A stretch of 9,159 bases of DNA from Microcaldota archaeon (GCA_021823945.1 JAKALW010000029.1:1-9159); one strand, 5' to 3'; counted from the first letter of the stretch, positions 1-7,103 are shown. Numbers and translations: made by a program. Notes: generated by a model from the letters alone, not told the origin.

Positions 1-664
1 CTACATTGCCGTTATCAGAGCCGAAAAGCCAGTTTGCCGCTTCCTGCGGGTCGCCGACTGTGGCTGACAGCCCGATGGTTTGGAGGTTTATAGCACCAGC
101 GCCTGACTCCTGCAGCCGGGCTGCATCTGGGGACATTTGGACAGTGCGGATTTTTTCCTTGAGCCTTTCCATTGCAAGCGCAAGCTGGCAGCCGCGCTTG
201 TTTGAGAAAAGCGCGTGGACCTCGTCAACCACTACGTGCCGCGTGTTGCAAAGCGCGTCGGCCATTCTGCCTGCCGGGAGCATTGCCTGCAGGCTCTCTG
301 GAGTGGTGATGAGAATTTGTGGCGGCTTTTTTGAAATCTTGGCGCGCTGGTATTGCGGCGTGTCCCCGTGCCTCACAGCATAGGTTATGCCAAGGCGGGT
401 GCACCACCATTCAATCCTTGAGAGCATGTCGCGGTTGAGCGCGCGCAAAGGCGTGACATATAAAACCTGGACTCCTGTCTTGTCCTCGTATCCTATGAGC
501 TTTTCAAATAGCGGCAGAAGCGCGCTTTCAGTCTTCCCAAGCCCTGTCGGGGCAATGAGCAGGGCGTTCTCCCCTTTTTCAATTAGGGGTATTGCCTGTT
601 TTTGCGCGGGCGTGAATTCCGCAAAGCGCTCCCTTATGAGGGAATGGAGTTTTTCCTTTAGCAT
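1..664 (-). CDS. lhr: Lhr-family ATP-dependent helicase, N-terminal part (3' end beyond window)
   Basis: This is a superfamily 2 ATP-dependent helicase of the Lhr (large helicase-related) type, open to the left edge, with 221 codons visible. Translating the minus strand by hand gives, in order: a Q-motif-like FTPAQKQAIP (residues 17-26), Walker A APTGLGKTE (38-46), motif Ia TPLRALNRD (71-79), HGDT (99-102), motif Ib TTPESL (120-125), DEVH box (147-150) followed by the Lhr-like NKRG (155-158), and motif III LSAT (199-202). The HGDT, TTPESL and DEVH...KRG combination is characteristic of Lhr rather than Hel308 or RecQ. Known family members are 3'-5' DNA or RNA:DNA translocases linked to genome maintenance. 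The ATG at 664 is supported by a TATA-like box about 30 nt upstream. The gene lies 38 bp downstream of the ADP-ribosylglycohydrolase gene. The second RecA domain, winged helix and C-terminal region are not in view, so aLhr1 and aLhr2 cannot be separated. Confidence 0.93.
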   Translation of the reverse strand, partial: MLKEKLHSLIRERFAEFTPAQKQAIPLIEKGENALLIAPTGLGKTESALLPLFEKLIGYEDKTGVQVLYVTPLRALNRDMLSRIEWWCTRLGITYAVRHGDTPQYQRAKISKKPPQILITTPESLQAMLPAGRMADALCNTRHVVVDEVHALFSNKRGCQLALAMERLKEKIRTVQMSPDAARLQESGAGAINLQTIGLSATVGDPQEAANWLFGSDNGNV

Positions 665-690
665 GATGTTCTAATTTGCTGTATTGCTTG

Positions 691-697
691 ATTTAAA
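691..697 (-). promoter_or_regulatory. TATA-like box for the Lhr helicase gene
   Basis: The minus strand reads AGCTTTAAATC here, a good archaeal TATA core. Its centre is about 30 nt upstream of the helicase ATG, which would give a leader of only a few nucleotides. It lies inside the 38-bp gap after the upstream stop codon, so the helicase may have its own promoter as well as read-through. Confidence 0.55.
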
Positions 698-702
698 GCT
701 GA

Positions 703-1713
703 CTAAAAAAGTGGTTTTCCCGGCTTTGCCGTTGCCGGCTTTGACATTACCCATTCAATCGCCGCCTGGGAAAGTTCGTAAAGCTTTTCCCCGAGACCCT
801 TTATGTATTCGAAATTCTCTACAGACAGGAACTTTACAGGTATTTCAGAAAGGCCGTTGTATGCGCCCGAGAATGCGCCTGCAATTGCGGCAATCGTGTC
901 GGAATCGCCCTTGTCAATGTTCACGGCCGTCACCATCGTAGCCTCGAAATCTTTTGGAGTGTGTAGGAAAGAGTAAAGCGCGAACGCCACGCTCTGGCTC
1001 GCGTTAGTGCCCGTCCCAAGTATGGCCTCTGCAGTTTCGGATGCCAGTCTTGAAATCATTAGCGCGAGCCTGATTGCGGCTGCGAATTTTTCGGATTTGA
1101 CGCCCGCAAGCGCGGACTGGACTGCTTCAGCCGGCTCCGCGCCCGAATGCACCAGGCTAGATATCATCCCTGCGACAAACCCGGCCGCGTCCTGCGAAAT
1201 CTGCGACGCATGGGTCGGCACGCTTGATTGCTTGCCCATGGAAAACGCCACTTCGGAGTCCGGGTATGCAATGCCCACGGGGGCGCTCCTCATCGCAGAG
1301 CCGTTTGACTCAGTGCTCAATGAGCCCGAATGCCTCGGTTCCCGGCCTTCGAATATCCTTTTTGCGGCTTCAAGGCTTGTATTCCCGGCCCATCTGTCAA
1401 AATTGGGCACTGTCCTGCACATTTCCCCCCATATCGCGATTTTCCAGCCAAAATCATTGATGTCAACCCTTTGCCTATCCACTATGGATTCGGCAAGAAG
1501 AACTGCCTGTTGCGTATCGTCGGTATACTGGTTTGCGCCAAGATGGAAGCATGGATGGTTTTCAGGCGCTTTCCTGAATTCCCTTATGCCTGCGGCTGCC
1601 CTGTCAAATATCTTTTTTGGCACGCCTTCGGTGGCCTTGCCCATTGCGTCGCCTATTGCAAGGCCTACCATGGCCCCGGAGGCTTTTTGCGAGTTGTTTT
1701 GCGCTATTGCCAT
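703..1713 (-). CDS. ADP-ribosylglycohydrolase (DraG/ARH family)
   Basis: A 336-residue protein of the ADP-ribosylglycohydrolase fold, close to the family's usual size of about 300. It shows the expected motif series: GLAIGDAMGKATEG (17-30), YTDDT (63-67) with the first pair of metal-binding aspartates, SNGSAMRSAPVG (136-147), THAS (167-170), and KGDSDTIAAIAGA (268-280), where D270, D272 and T273 match the second metal site. All key acidic residues are present, so the enzyme is probably active. The family uses a binuclear Mg or Mn centre to hydrolyse ADP-ribose from arginine, or in relatives from serine, nucleic acid or small molecules; the substrate cannot be read from sequence. No signal peptide is seen, so a cytosolic location is likely. 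The ATG at 1713 has no strong Shine-Dalgarno sequence. A TATA-like box centred near 1777 would leave a leader of roughly 38 nt. The proline/lysine-rich tail SKPATAKPGKPLF looks unstructured. Confidence 0.92.
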   Translation of the reverse strand: MAIAQNNSQKASGAMVGLAIGDAMGKATEGVPKKIFDRAAAGIREFRKAPENHPCFHLGANQYTDDTQQAVLLAESIVDRQRVDINDFGWKIAIWGEMCRTVPNFDRWAGNTSLEAAKRIFEGREPRHSGSLSTESNGSAMRSAPVGIAYPDSEVAFSMGKQSSVPTHASQISQDAAGFVAGMISSLVHSGAEPAEAVQSALAGVKSEKFAAAIRLALMISRLASETAEAILGTGTNASQSVAFALYSFLHTPKDFEATMVTAVNIDKGDSDTIAAIAGAFSGAYNGLSEIPVKFLSVENFEYIKGLGEKLYELSQAAIEWVMSKPATAKPGKPLF

Positions 1714-1764
1714 AATCGCTGCCTTTTGGTCGCTATTTGGCTTGTTTATGTGTTAATTTATGGT

Positions 1765-1787
1765 AAAACAAGCATTTAAACCTATGC
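1765..1787 (-). promoter_or_regulatory. Promoter-like repeat copy A upstream of the ADP-ribosylglycohydrolase gene
   Basis: On the minus strand this 23-nt stretch contains AGGTTTAAATGC, an archaeal TATA core preceded by purines as in a BRE. It matches copy B at 1890-1912 at 20 of 23 positions. Transcription from it would start about 38 nt before the ATG at 1713. The match to the archaeal TATA pattern is direct; activity is inferred. Confidence 0.5.
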
Positions 1788-1805
1788 CAGCGACAGCAAC
1801 GGGCG

Positions 1806-1817
1806 GGCAACAGGCAA
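1806..1817. repeat. 12-nt direct repeat GGCAACAGGCAA, copy 1
   Basis: The 12-mer GGCAACAGGCAA is found here and again exactly at 1879-1890, both in the spacer between the 135-residue gene and the ADP-ribosylglycohydrolase gene. On the minus strand it reads TTGCCTGTTGCC, itself two TTGCC half-units. A degenerate further unit, CGTTGCTG, lies just beyond it. Possible operator or RNA element. Confidence 0.6.
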
Positions 1818-1828
1818 CAAGGGAGCTT

Positions 1829-1842
1829 CAGCCCAAAGGCTG
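1829..1842. other. Small perfect hairpin in the 1714-1906 spacer
   Basis: CAGCC (1829-1833) and GGCTG (1838-1842) form a 5-bp perfect stem around a 4-nt loop. There is no T-run after it on the minus strand, so it is not a convincing terminator. It sits between the two copies of the 12-nt repeat. Confidence 0.35.
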
Positions 1843-1878
1843 GCCAAATTTCAGCTAATGGGCATTTCCAATCAAATC

Positions 1879-1890
1879 GGCAACAGGCAA
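1879..1890. repeat. 12-nt direct repeat GGCAACAGGCAA, copy 2
   Basis: An exact second copy of the 12-mer at 1806-1817. It directly abuts promoter-like copy B, so on the minus strand the TATA-like element is followed immediately by TTGCCTGTTGCC. The spacing between 12-mers (73 nt) differs from that between the promoter-like copies (125 nt), so this is not a single simple tandem duplication. Confidence 0.6.
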
Positions 1891-1912
1891 AAACAAGCGT
1901 ATAAACTTATGC
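1890..1912 (-). promoter_or_regulatory. Promoter-like repeat copy B overlapping the end of the 135-residue gene
   Basis: The minus strand contains AAGTTTATACGC, a TATA-like core matching copy A (1765-1787) at 20 of 23 positions. It overlaps the TAA stop (1907-1909) of the 135-residue gene. If active it would start a transcript around 1876 that crosses the spacer into the ADP-ribosylglycohydrolase gene, giving either a long leader or a small RNA. Promoter activity is inferred only. Confidence 0.4.
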
Positions 1913-2314
1913 TATATGGAGTTTGGCCTTCACTTCATCCTCGATATTTTTTGGCACGCCCTGGAAAGACACTGACGGGACTTTTCCGGACTCGAATTCA
2001 AGGACAACTTGGCCCCCCAGTGATTTTGTAGAAAAGAAATACCTTTCGACTTCGCTGCTGATGACAGGCCATTCCCATGCGTCGTCCCCGCTGTTCCTGG
2101 CAAATATGCCCCTGACTTCCTGCCTGAGGCTTTCCTTCATTTCCGCGCCCTGCGCGCTGTCATGCTCGTAAGTCTTGTATAGCCTGACTGGAAGCTGGAA
2201 TTTCTGGACATGTTTTTCAGGCATTTTTTTGCCAGCTTTTGCCATCTGGCCGCCTGCCTGGGGGACATTGGCGCCTGCCATGCTTGCTTTTTCAGTTACT
2301 ATCGAGTTTGCCAT
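1907..2314 (-). CDS. Hypothetical 135-residue protein, operon partner of the giant gene
   Basis: I do not recognise this protein. Residues 1-35 are low complexity, rich in Ala, Gly, Lys and Met, and probably unstructured. The remainder looks like a small alpha/beta domain: a strand around 40-49 (QLPVRLYKTY), a charged helix around 57-73, a Trp-containing segment DDAWEWPVIS (77-86), strands near 90-95 and 101-108 (GQVVLEFE), and a terminal helix 123-133. It has no cysteine, no transmembrane segment and no signal peptide. Its ATG is 20 bp after the giant gene's stop, so the two are very likely co-transcribed. A GTGAT Shine-Dalgarno-like motif at 2320-2324 lies 5 nt before the ATG and supports this start. 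Tight linkage downstream of a giant putative metallopeptidase would suit an inhibitor, chaperone or accessory subunit, but that is inference from position only. Confidence 0.82.
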   Translation of the reverse strand: MANSIVTEKASMAGANVPQAGGQMAKAGKKMPEKHVQKFQLPVRLYKTYEHDSAQGAEMKESLRQEVRGIFARNSGDDAWEWPVISSEVERYFFSTKSLGGQVVLEFESGKVPSVSFQGVPKNIEDEVKAKLHIA

Positions 2315-2334
2315 TGCATATCACATCGGTTTGC

Positions 2335-5300
2335 CTATTGCCCGTTTCCAGCTTCCTTGATTTTTGCGCTTTCAAGCCCAATCCTTCCAATCACGTAAAA
2401 CAGGGCCTTGGTGTTTTCAATGGGGCCTGTTTCAATGTTGTTTGTGCCGAAGGTGCCTAAGGTCTTCCCAAGCCATTCAAGATGCTCTATGTCCATATTG
2501 TTTTCTTTCCTTGTGTATTCATGCGGCAGCTTGCTGTACTCGTCGTTTACGGTATGGTACTGTACGCTGACATTGACGTCGCCTTTATTCAGCCCGTCCG
2601 CCTTGGCGCCGTTCTCTATGACTGTCTTGAGAAACACGGGGAAATGCGCGAATCCCGTATCCATCGCTATTATCTCCTGCGGCACGGGCAATCCGTCCTG
2701 GCCGCATTTTATAGCGCCTGTTTCCTTGAGTTGGGAATATACCTTGTCAGCCACAGACTTGAAAAGCGGGTCTCTTCCGTACTGCCCCCTGAAAAGCATC
2801 GAGTATTTGATAAAAAGGCCTTTTGCGCTTTCATTGTTTGGGCCAATTATGCTGTCCATCGGCCTTGCAATCGCGTCTTTGTAGAAATCATATCCATGGG
2901 CGGGCGCCCTGACATCCTGGTTTTCCTTAATGGCCTCTTCGTACATCGAAGCGAGGGATTTCCTTGAAACATGCGGCATAGAGCTGAATTCGCCAAGTTC
3001 GGGTGATGCTGATATTGTGCCTATGCCGAGGAAAGCCCCGTCGCGCAGTATACTGAGTATCTGCACAGGCTTCCCGGTCGATGAAGAGAGGAATTCCGAT
3101 GTTTTTGCAACCTTGTACCCCACCTCTGCGAGGTCTGAATAAATATCCCCATGGGACCTAATCCAATCCGCATTAAGGTTGGCCTTCAACAGGTTCATGT
3201 CCCCAAGCCCTCTTGGGACTGGCCCGCTGAGTTGCAGCTTCAGTTCAGGGCTTTCAAGCTTGAAATCGTCACCAATGAGATTCTCAACCGCAAGTTCAAG
3301 CGCTTTTGTGTGCTTTTGGCCTGCCATGAATTCGGCAAACCCTATAATGGTATTTTGCAGTTCGGGCATTGTTTTTGAGTTTTGGTATCTGGATACGAAG
3401 CCCTCAATTGCTTCGGAATGCCTCTTTAAGTCGGCATTTTCCAAAGTCTCCTCAGGCAGTTTGTTTTCCTGTTCTTTGTTTGTATTCGCTCCGGACTTTG
3501 TATTGCCTCCCGGGGTTTCAGTTTTCATTTCAAGCGATTTCAGGTGTATCGGAAGGTCCTTCAATGATATGTTTTCAGGCGGCTTCCATGTATCTGGCAA
3601 TTCCCCCCTCCCTTGTTTCACCAAATACTCGGTCGCTATGTACCTCATCCCTTCCCTTCCATCCTTGCATTTCAAAAGCCCCTCAAAAAACCCGTTCCAA
3701 TATGCCGAGTCCATCTTCTTCTGCACAGAGCTGAAATCCGATGTAAGGTAAGCATTCTTGAGCTCCTTGTCTCCAACAACCTGGCGAATCACGTTTGCCA
3801 CGTTCGGCTCGTATTCATATGCCATTTTCTCAGGCACAATGCCATTTAGCCTGCAAAGCTCCTGCGCCTTGAGCTCTGTTATGCCTTCGTTGAGCCAATT
3901 GCAATCATATGCCTTTGCTAAAACACTGCTGTAATATTCAGTTTCAGATGTTTCCTTAATCTTGAATTTTCCCCCGTTGCTCAGGTGCGTCGCCCCATGG
4001 AGGAGCTCATGCACATTGTCAAGCACCTTGTCGCCTGTAGCTCTTTCCGTGCCTTGGACTGAAAACAGGTTGAATTTGGAACTTGCAAATCCCTGGACTG
4101 AACCCCCGTCAACAATGCTTGCTCCTGATGATCTGGTGTACGCGTCAAAGAAATAATCCGGCAAATTTATTTTTTTAGGCTCATTTGTCATCATCAGTTC
4201 ATAAAGCGAAGGCCCAAGGAATTCCTTTGTGAAAAAGCCTAGGGCTTTGGAATGCTCCGCCTCAATCCCTGCGTTTTGCGGATTCAGTTTGCCGATATCC
4301 TCTTTCAGCTGGGAAATTTTGCCATCAATTTCAGCTTTAGGGGCGCCAATCGCCTCAAGGAAGTGCCCATACCTGCCAAGCACATACTCTGTGCGCATTT
4401 CCTGCGTCACAATGTTTTTGGGCGCGTTTTTATGCCTGTCCGAAAGCAGCATGTTTTGGTATGCGGCCTCATCCGATATTTGTTCAAACCCGGCATGCGC
4501 GGCAATTTTCACAAGCGCGTCCTTTGAAAGGAGCATTGGGTCAACATTATAGTATTTCGCCTTGGAGTAATTATTTTCATATATTGAAATCAGGTCTGAA
4601 AGCGCAAATGCGCCCGCGCCTGTTTTTGGCACTTTGTACATTATTTCTGCGAATTCCCGGGATTCCAGGAATTCCATTTTTGCGTCAAGCGGAATGGATT
4701 CGCCGGCAAGGAATTTCCCGAGCAGCAGCGTGCCGCCGTCGGTTTTTGCGTTTTTGGAAATCACGTCAAATGCGCCCGCCGATTTTTCGGCGCCAGCCGC
4801 GTTTTCAATGCGTGAGAGGTAGGCGAGCATGTTTGCATATGAATTGCTGTTTGTGGTTTGGGCTAGTATCTCACGCGCCTTGTCCCTGGACAATGTTTTC
4901 TTTATCAGGTTGCCTGCGTCCTCAATTGGCACATTGAGTTTTTCGGATACCCATCTGGCGGCAGCCTGGTCGGATATTTTATTTTCAAATTTGATATTTA
5001 TCCCATTTTTTGAAAGTGTTTTATCCCCGCCAATTTCCATTTCCGCCCTTGGCTTGAGCATGGTTTCCACGAGGCGCCCGTATCCTGCGCCAAGCTTGAA
5101 CGAGCCAAGCCCTGCGGCAAGCGTGTTCGGGTCGACAAGTGAGAAGTCGCTTAGTTTGTACCTGTCGCCTGCTATAGCCGTCTTGTCCTGCCCGAGCTTG
5201 TCTGCCCATTCCATGCCCTTGGTGTCGCCTTTGGACTTTTTCCCGCCAAGATACATCATGGCAATGTCGGTAGTCAACCCCTGCAGTGATTTGTTCGTTA

Positions 5301-7080
5301 TGCCGTATTCCGACATGTCGCTTATGGCATTTATCGCGTTTATGCCCATGCTGCCCATAAGGTAGCTTCCCGCAACCCTTCCTGAAATGTCAAATCCCTT
5401 TGCAACCCTTTCCAGGCTTCCAATGCCTTCCATGACCTTTGCAATCCTTCCAGCCCACATGGCAGTGAGAAGTATGCCGCTCCCCATAGGGTCGCGCTCC
5501 ATGTCCCTGACGCCCTGGTAGGAGAAATACGCCACTTCGGGCCAGCCTCCGACAGCGACAAAGCCCACCGTGAGCGCCACATCGCCCCAGCCTGCCAGGT
5601 CATCGGCAAAGTTGCGCGTCACGTTCCTGCCGAATATGCTTTTGAAGCCAAGGAACGTGTCTGGCAGTTTCTCGCCTTCTATCCTGTACTGCAAATTTGC
5701 CGCCGCATTGTTTATGCTGTTTATGCCTTCAAGGTTTTTTTCAATCCATTTGCCATAGGCAAGGTCATGCGAGAGCAGGCTTGACTCGGATATCTTGTCA
5801 AACCCATTCTTCGCGTCTTTGAGCGCATATAGCTCCCTGCCAAATGATTTCTTTATGTCCCCTCCTGGGTTCAGCTCGTTGAATTTGGACTTTGCGAGGA
5901 AATCCCCGCCGTCGTATGACGACTTGGCTTTCCACTTGAAATAGTCGGCCATGAAGCCCTCGAAATTCTTCCTTTCCACATTGCCAAGCTTGAGCGCTGC
6001 AATGTACAGGAAGCCTGAGACCTCATCCTGCTTTGCAATCCTGTTTTCATCGTACAACCCGCTTTTTTGGTTGGTGAAGTGCGGCAGTTCCCTGTCAAAA
6101 ATGGAATAGCTTATGCCCCTTACCGCGTCAAGCCTCTCGTTTAGCCATGGCTTGAGCTTGTCTATTTCCTCGGGCTTGAGCCCGCCTGAGTTTATCAGCT
6201 GGAACGCGCCCTTGACCAGGTCCATGTTCAATTGCAGCGCAGCCGCCACCTGGCTTTTATGGAAAAGGAAATCAGCGCCTGATTTGTTGTTTTGCCCGCA
6301 CACGTCCTCAATCGCCTGCAATCTGCCTGCGAGCCTGTTGAATTCGGTTGCCGCAGCCACCAGGTATTCATTGTTATGCGCAATGCCCGGTTGCACTGCA
6401 TGGTTTTCGCCTTCCGGGATTTCAAGTTTTACTATCTGGCTTTTCAGCCACGGACTGTCCTTGTCCAGCGTATCGCTTTTACCCAATGTGGCATTATCCA
6501 TGTAAAACTGGTTGCCTTTGGGAGCAAGAAAATCTGCCGGAAGCGTGTTTCCGCCAGGTTTGCCTCCCTGTTCAGCGTTTGCGGTGATAAATCTTACATC
6601 CCCGAAATATGGCTTATTTGCGCCGGGCAAAAACGCGTTTTCAGACGGCTTTATCCCTGCCGCTTCCATGAATTTGATGACCTTGGACTGGAAATCCTTT
6701 TCAAAATAGGAATTGTCAACTGACCACGAGTTGAATGATTTTTCCACTGCCCACTTGTCCATGTCCGCTATTGACATTTCCAATGCGGAAAGCCTGTTTG
6801 AGAACTGGCTCGGCGCTGATATTGAAAGCTGTCCGAAGAGCCCGCCTGCGAGGGAGTTGAACATGCCGCCATCCATGGCCCGGATTCTATTGTAAAAATC
6901 AGGATTCTTTTTTGCGAGCCTTTCCAGCCCGGCGTTTATCCTTGCCTCGACGTCCTTGCTGGTTTCAAGGATGCCAGTGCCAAAGCCGTTTGGCTTGGCG
7001 GCCTGCATCAGGCTTTCCTGGATTCTTTTGGCGACCTGCGCCGAACCGGCATTTTCAGGCAACTCCGTCAACGCTAACAT
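2335..7080 (-). CDS. Giant 1581-residue multidomain protein with a predicted zinc-metallopeptidase (HExxH) core
   Basis: The whole protein is not one I recognise. Residues 1-480 are mostly helical and charged, with no N-terminal signal peptide. Residues 495-590 form a Gly/Ala-rich hydrophobic stretch (for example VALTVGFVAVGG, GILLTAMWAG, SYLMGSMG) that could insert in membranes or be a buried hairpin. Residues 600-950 are largely helical, with a coiled-coil-like piece near 917-945. Around 960-1155 is a zincin-like domain: HELLH (1024-1028) gives two zinc ligands and the catalytic Glu, and LNEGITE (1063-1069) supplies a likely third ligand, E1065, as in gluzincins. The segment after it (YEYEP, VVGDKELKNAYLTSDF) fits the helical part of such peptidases. 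A hydrophilic linker (1183-1215) leads to a separate C-terminal domain (1216-1581). There are only five cysteines. The ATG at 7080 fits a TATA-like box about 27 nt upstream, implying a leaderless mRNA. It precedes the 135-residue gene by 20 bp. Being an effector or surface factor is possible but unproven. Confidence 0.9.
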   Translation of the reverse strand: MLALTELPENAGSAQVAKRIQESLMQAAKPNGFGTGILETSKDVEARINAGLERLAKKNPDFYNRIRAMDGGMFNSLAGGLFGQLSISAPSQFSNRLSALEMSIADMDKWAVEKSFNSWSVDNSYFEKDFQSKVIKFMEAAGIKPSENAFLPGANKPYFGDVRFITANAEQGGKPGGNTLPADFLAPKGNQFYMDNATLGKSDTLDKDSPWLKSQIVKLEIPEGENHAVQPGIAHNNEYLVAAATEFNRLAGRLQAIEDVCGQNNKSGADFLFHKSQVAAALQLNMDLVKGAFQLINSGGLKPEEIDKLKPWLNERLDAVRGISYSIFDRELPHFTNQKSGLYDENRIAKQDEVSGFLYIAALKLGNVERKNFEGFMADYFKWKAKSSYDGGDFLAKSKFNELNPGGDIKKSFGRELYALKDAKNGFDKISESSLLSHDLAYGKWIEKNLEGINSINNAAANLQYRIEGEKLPDTFLGFKSIFGRNVTRNFADDLAGWGDVALTVGFVAVGGWPEVAYFSYQGVRDMERDPMGSGILLTAMWAGRIAKVMEGIGSLERVAKGFDISGRVAGSYLMGSMGINAINAISDMSEYGITNKSLQGLTTDIAMMYLGGKKSKGDTKGMEWADKLGQDKTAIAGDRYKLSDFSLVDPNTLAAGLGSFKLGAGYGRLVETMLKPRAEMEIGGDKTLSKNGINIKFENKISDQAAARWVSEKLNVPIEDAGNLIKKTLSRDKAREILAQTTNSNSYANMLAYLSRIENAAGAEKSAGAFDVISKNAKTDGGTLLLGKFLAGESIPLDAKMEFLESREFAEIMYKVPKTGAGAFALSDLISIYENNYSKAKYYNVDPMLLSKDALVKIAAHAGFEQISDEAAYQNMLLSDRHKNAPKNIVTQEMRTEYVLGRYGHFLEAIGAPKAEIDGKISQLKEDIGKLNPQNAGIEAEHSKALGFFTKEFLGPSLYELMMTNEPKKINLPDYFFDAYTRSSGASIVDGGSVQGFASSKFNLFSVQGTERATGDKVLDNVHELLHGATHLSNGGKFKIKETSETEYYSSVLAKAYDCNWLNEGITELKAQELCRLNGIVPEKMAYEYEPNVANVIRQVVGDKELKNAYLTSDFSSVQKKMDSAYWNGFFEGLLKCKDGREGMRYIATEYLVKQGRGELPDTWKPPENISLKDLPIHLKSLEMKTETPGGNTKSGANTNKEQENKLPEETLENADLKRHSEAIEGFVSRYQNSKTMPELQNTIIGFAEFMAGQKHTKALELAVENLIGDDFKLESPELKLQLSGPVPRGLGDMNLLKANLNADWIRSHGDIYSDLAEVGYKVAKTSEFLSSSTGKPVQILSILRDGAFLGIGTISASPELGEFSSMPHVSRKSLASMYEEAIKENQDVRAPAHGYDFYKDAIARPMDSIIGPNNESAKGLFIKYSMLFRGQYGRDPLFKSVADKVYSQLKETGAIKCGQDGLPVPQEIIAMDTGFAHFPVFLKTVIENGAKADGLNKGDVNVSVQYHTVNDEYSKLPHEYTRKENNMDIEHLEWLGKTLGTFGTNNIETGPIENTKALFYVIGRIGLESAKIKEAGNGQ
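2338..3435 (-). other. C-terminal domain of the giant protein (residues about 1216-1581), unassigned
   Basis: This region follows a low-complexity linker and looks like an independent fold. It has a helical start (1219-1270), then alternating strands and helices. Recognisable short signatures are PVQILSILRDG (1338-1348), VSRKSL (1371-1376) and IAMDTGF (1471-1477). An RDG, SR-S-L, D-T/I-G order faintly recalls some HAD-associated or nucleotide-handling proteins, but I cannot assign it. It is listed separately because it may have a function distinct from the peptidase core. Confidence 0.4.
3436..3534 (-). other. Low-complexity linker in the giant protein (residues about 1183-1215)
   Basis: The segment is rich in Glu, Lys, Asn, Thr and Gly (for example ETPGGNTKSGANTNKEQEN), with almost no hydrophobic residues. 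It is probably disordered and marks the boundary between the metallopeptidase-like domain and the C-terminal domain. It could also be a processing site, which is inference. Confidence 0.6.
3616..4203 (-). other. Zincin-like metallopeptidase domain of the giant protein (residues about 960-1155)
   Basis: HELLH is encoded at 3997-4011 and the following NEGITE, with candidate third ligand E1065, at about 3871-3888. Thirty-six residues separate the second His from E1065, longer than the 18-20 typical of M1 and M4 peptidases, so a different gluzincin family is likely. The strands before the motif (GASIVDGG, FNLFSVQG) fit the usual beta edge above the active-site helix. Domain edges are estimates. 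Confidence 0.7.
5311..5598 (-). other. Hydrophobic Gly/Ala-rich segment of the giant protein (residues about 495-590)
   Basis: Three stretches, near 499-512, 533-544 and 570-587, are poor in charge and rich in Gly, Ala, Leu, Met and Val, separated by short charged turns such as RDMERDP. It is the only part of the protein that could plausibly enter a membrane. Similar hydrophobic segments occur in the middle of many large bacterial effector and toxin proteins, but the similarity here is of character, not a recognised domain. Confidence 0.4.
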
Positions 7081-7103
7081 ATCTTAAATTACCACTATTT
7101 GCC

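Noticed and set aside
1007..1756. A 249-codon plus-strand reading frame.
   Set aside because: It is antisense to the ADP-ribosylglycohydrolase gene, whose conserved catalytic motifs make that strand clearly the coding one.
3946..3969. ADP-ribosyltransferase-like ExE pattern (TSETE) in the giant protein.
   Set aside because: Only a short Glu-rich string is seen, with no supporting upstream Arg/His or STS motif, and it lies within the metallopeptidase domain between the HELLH and NEGITE motifs.
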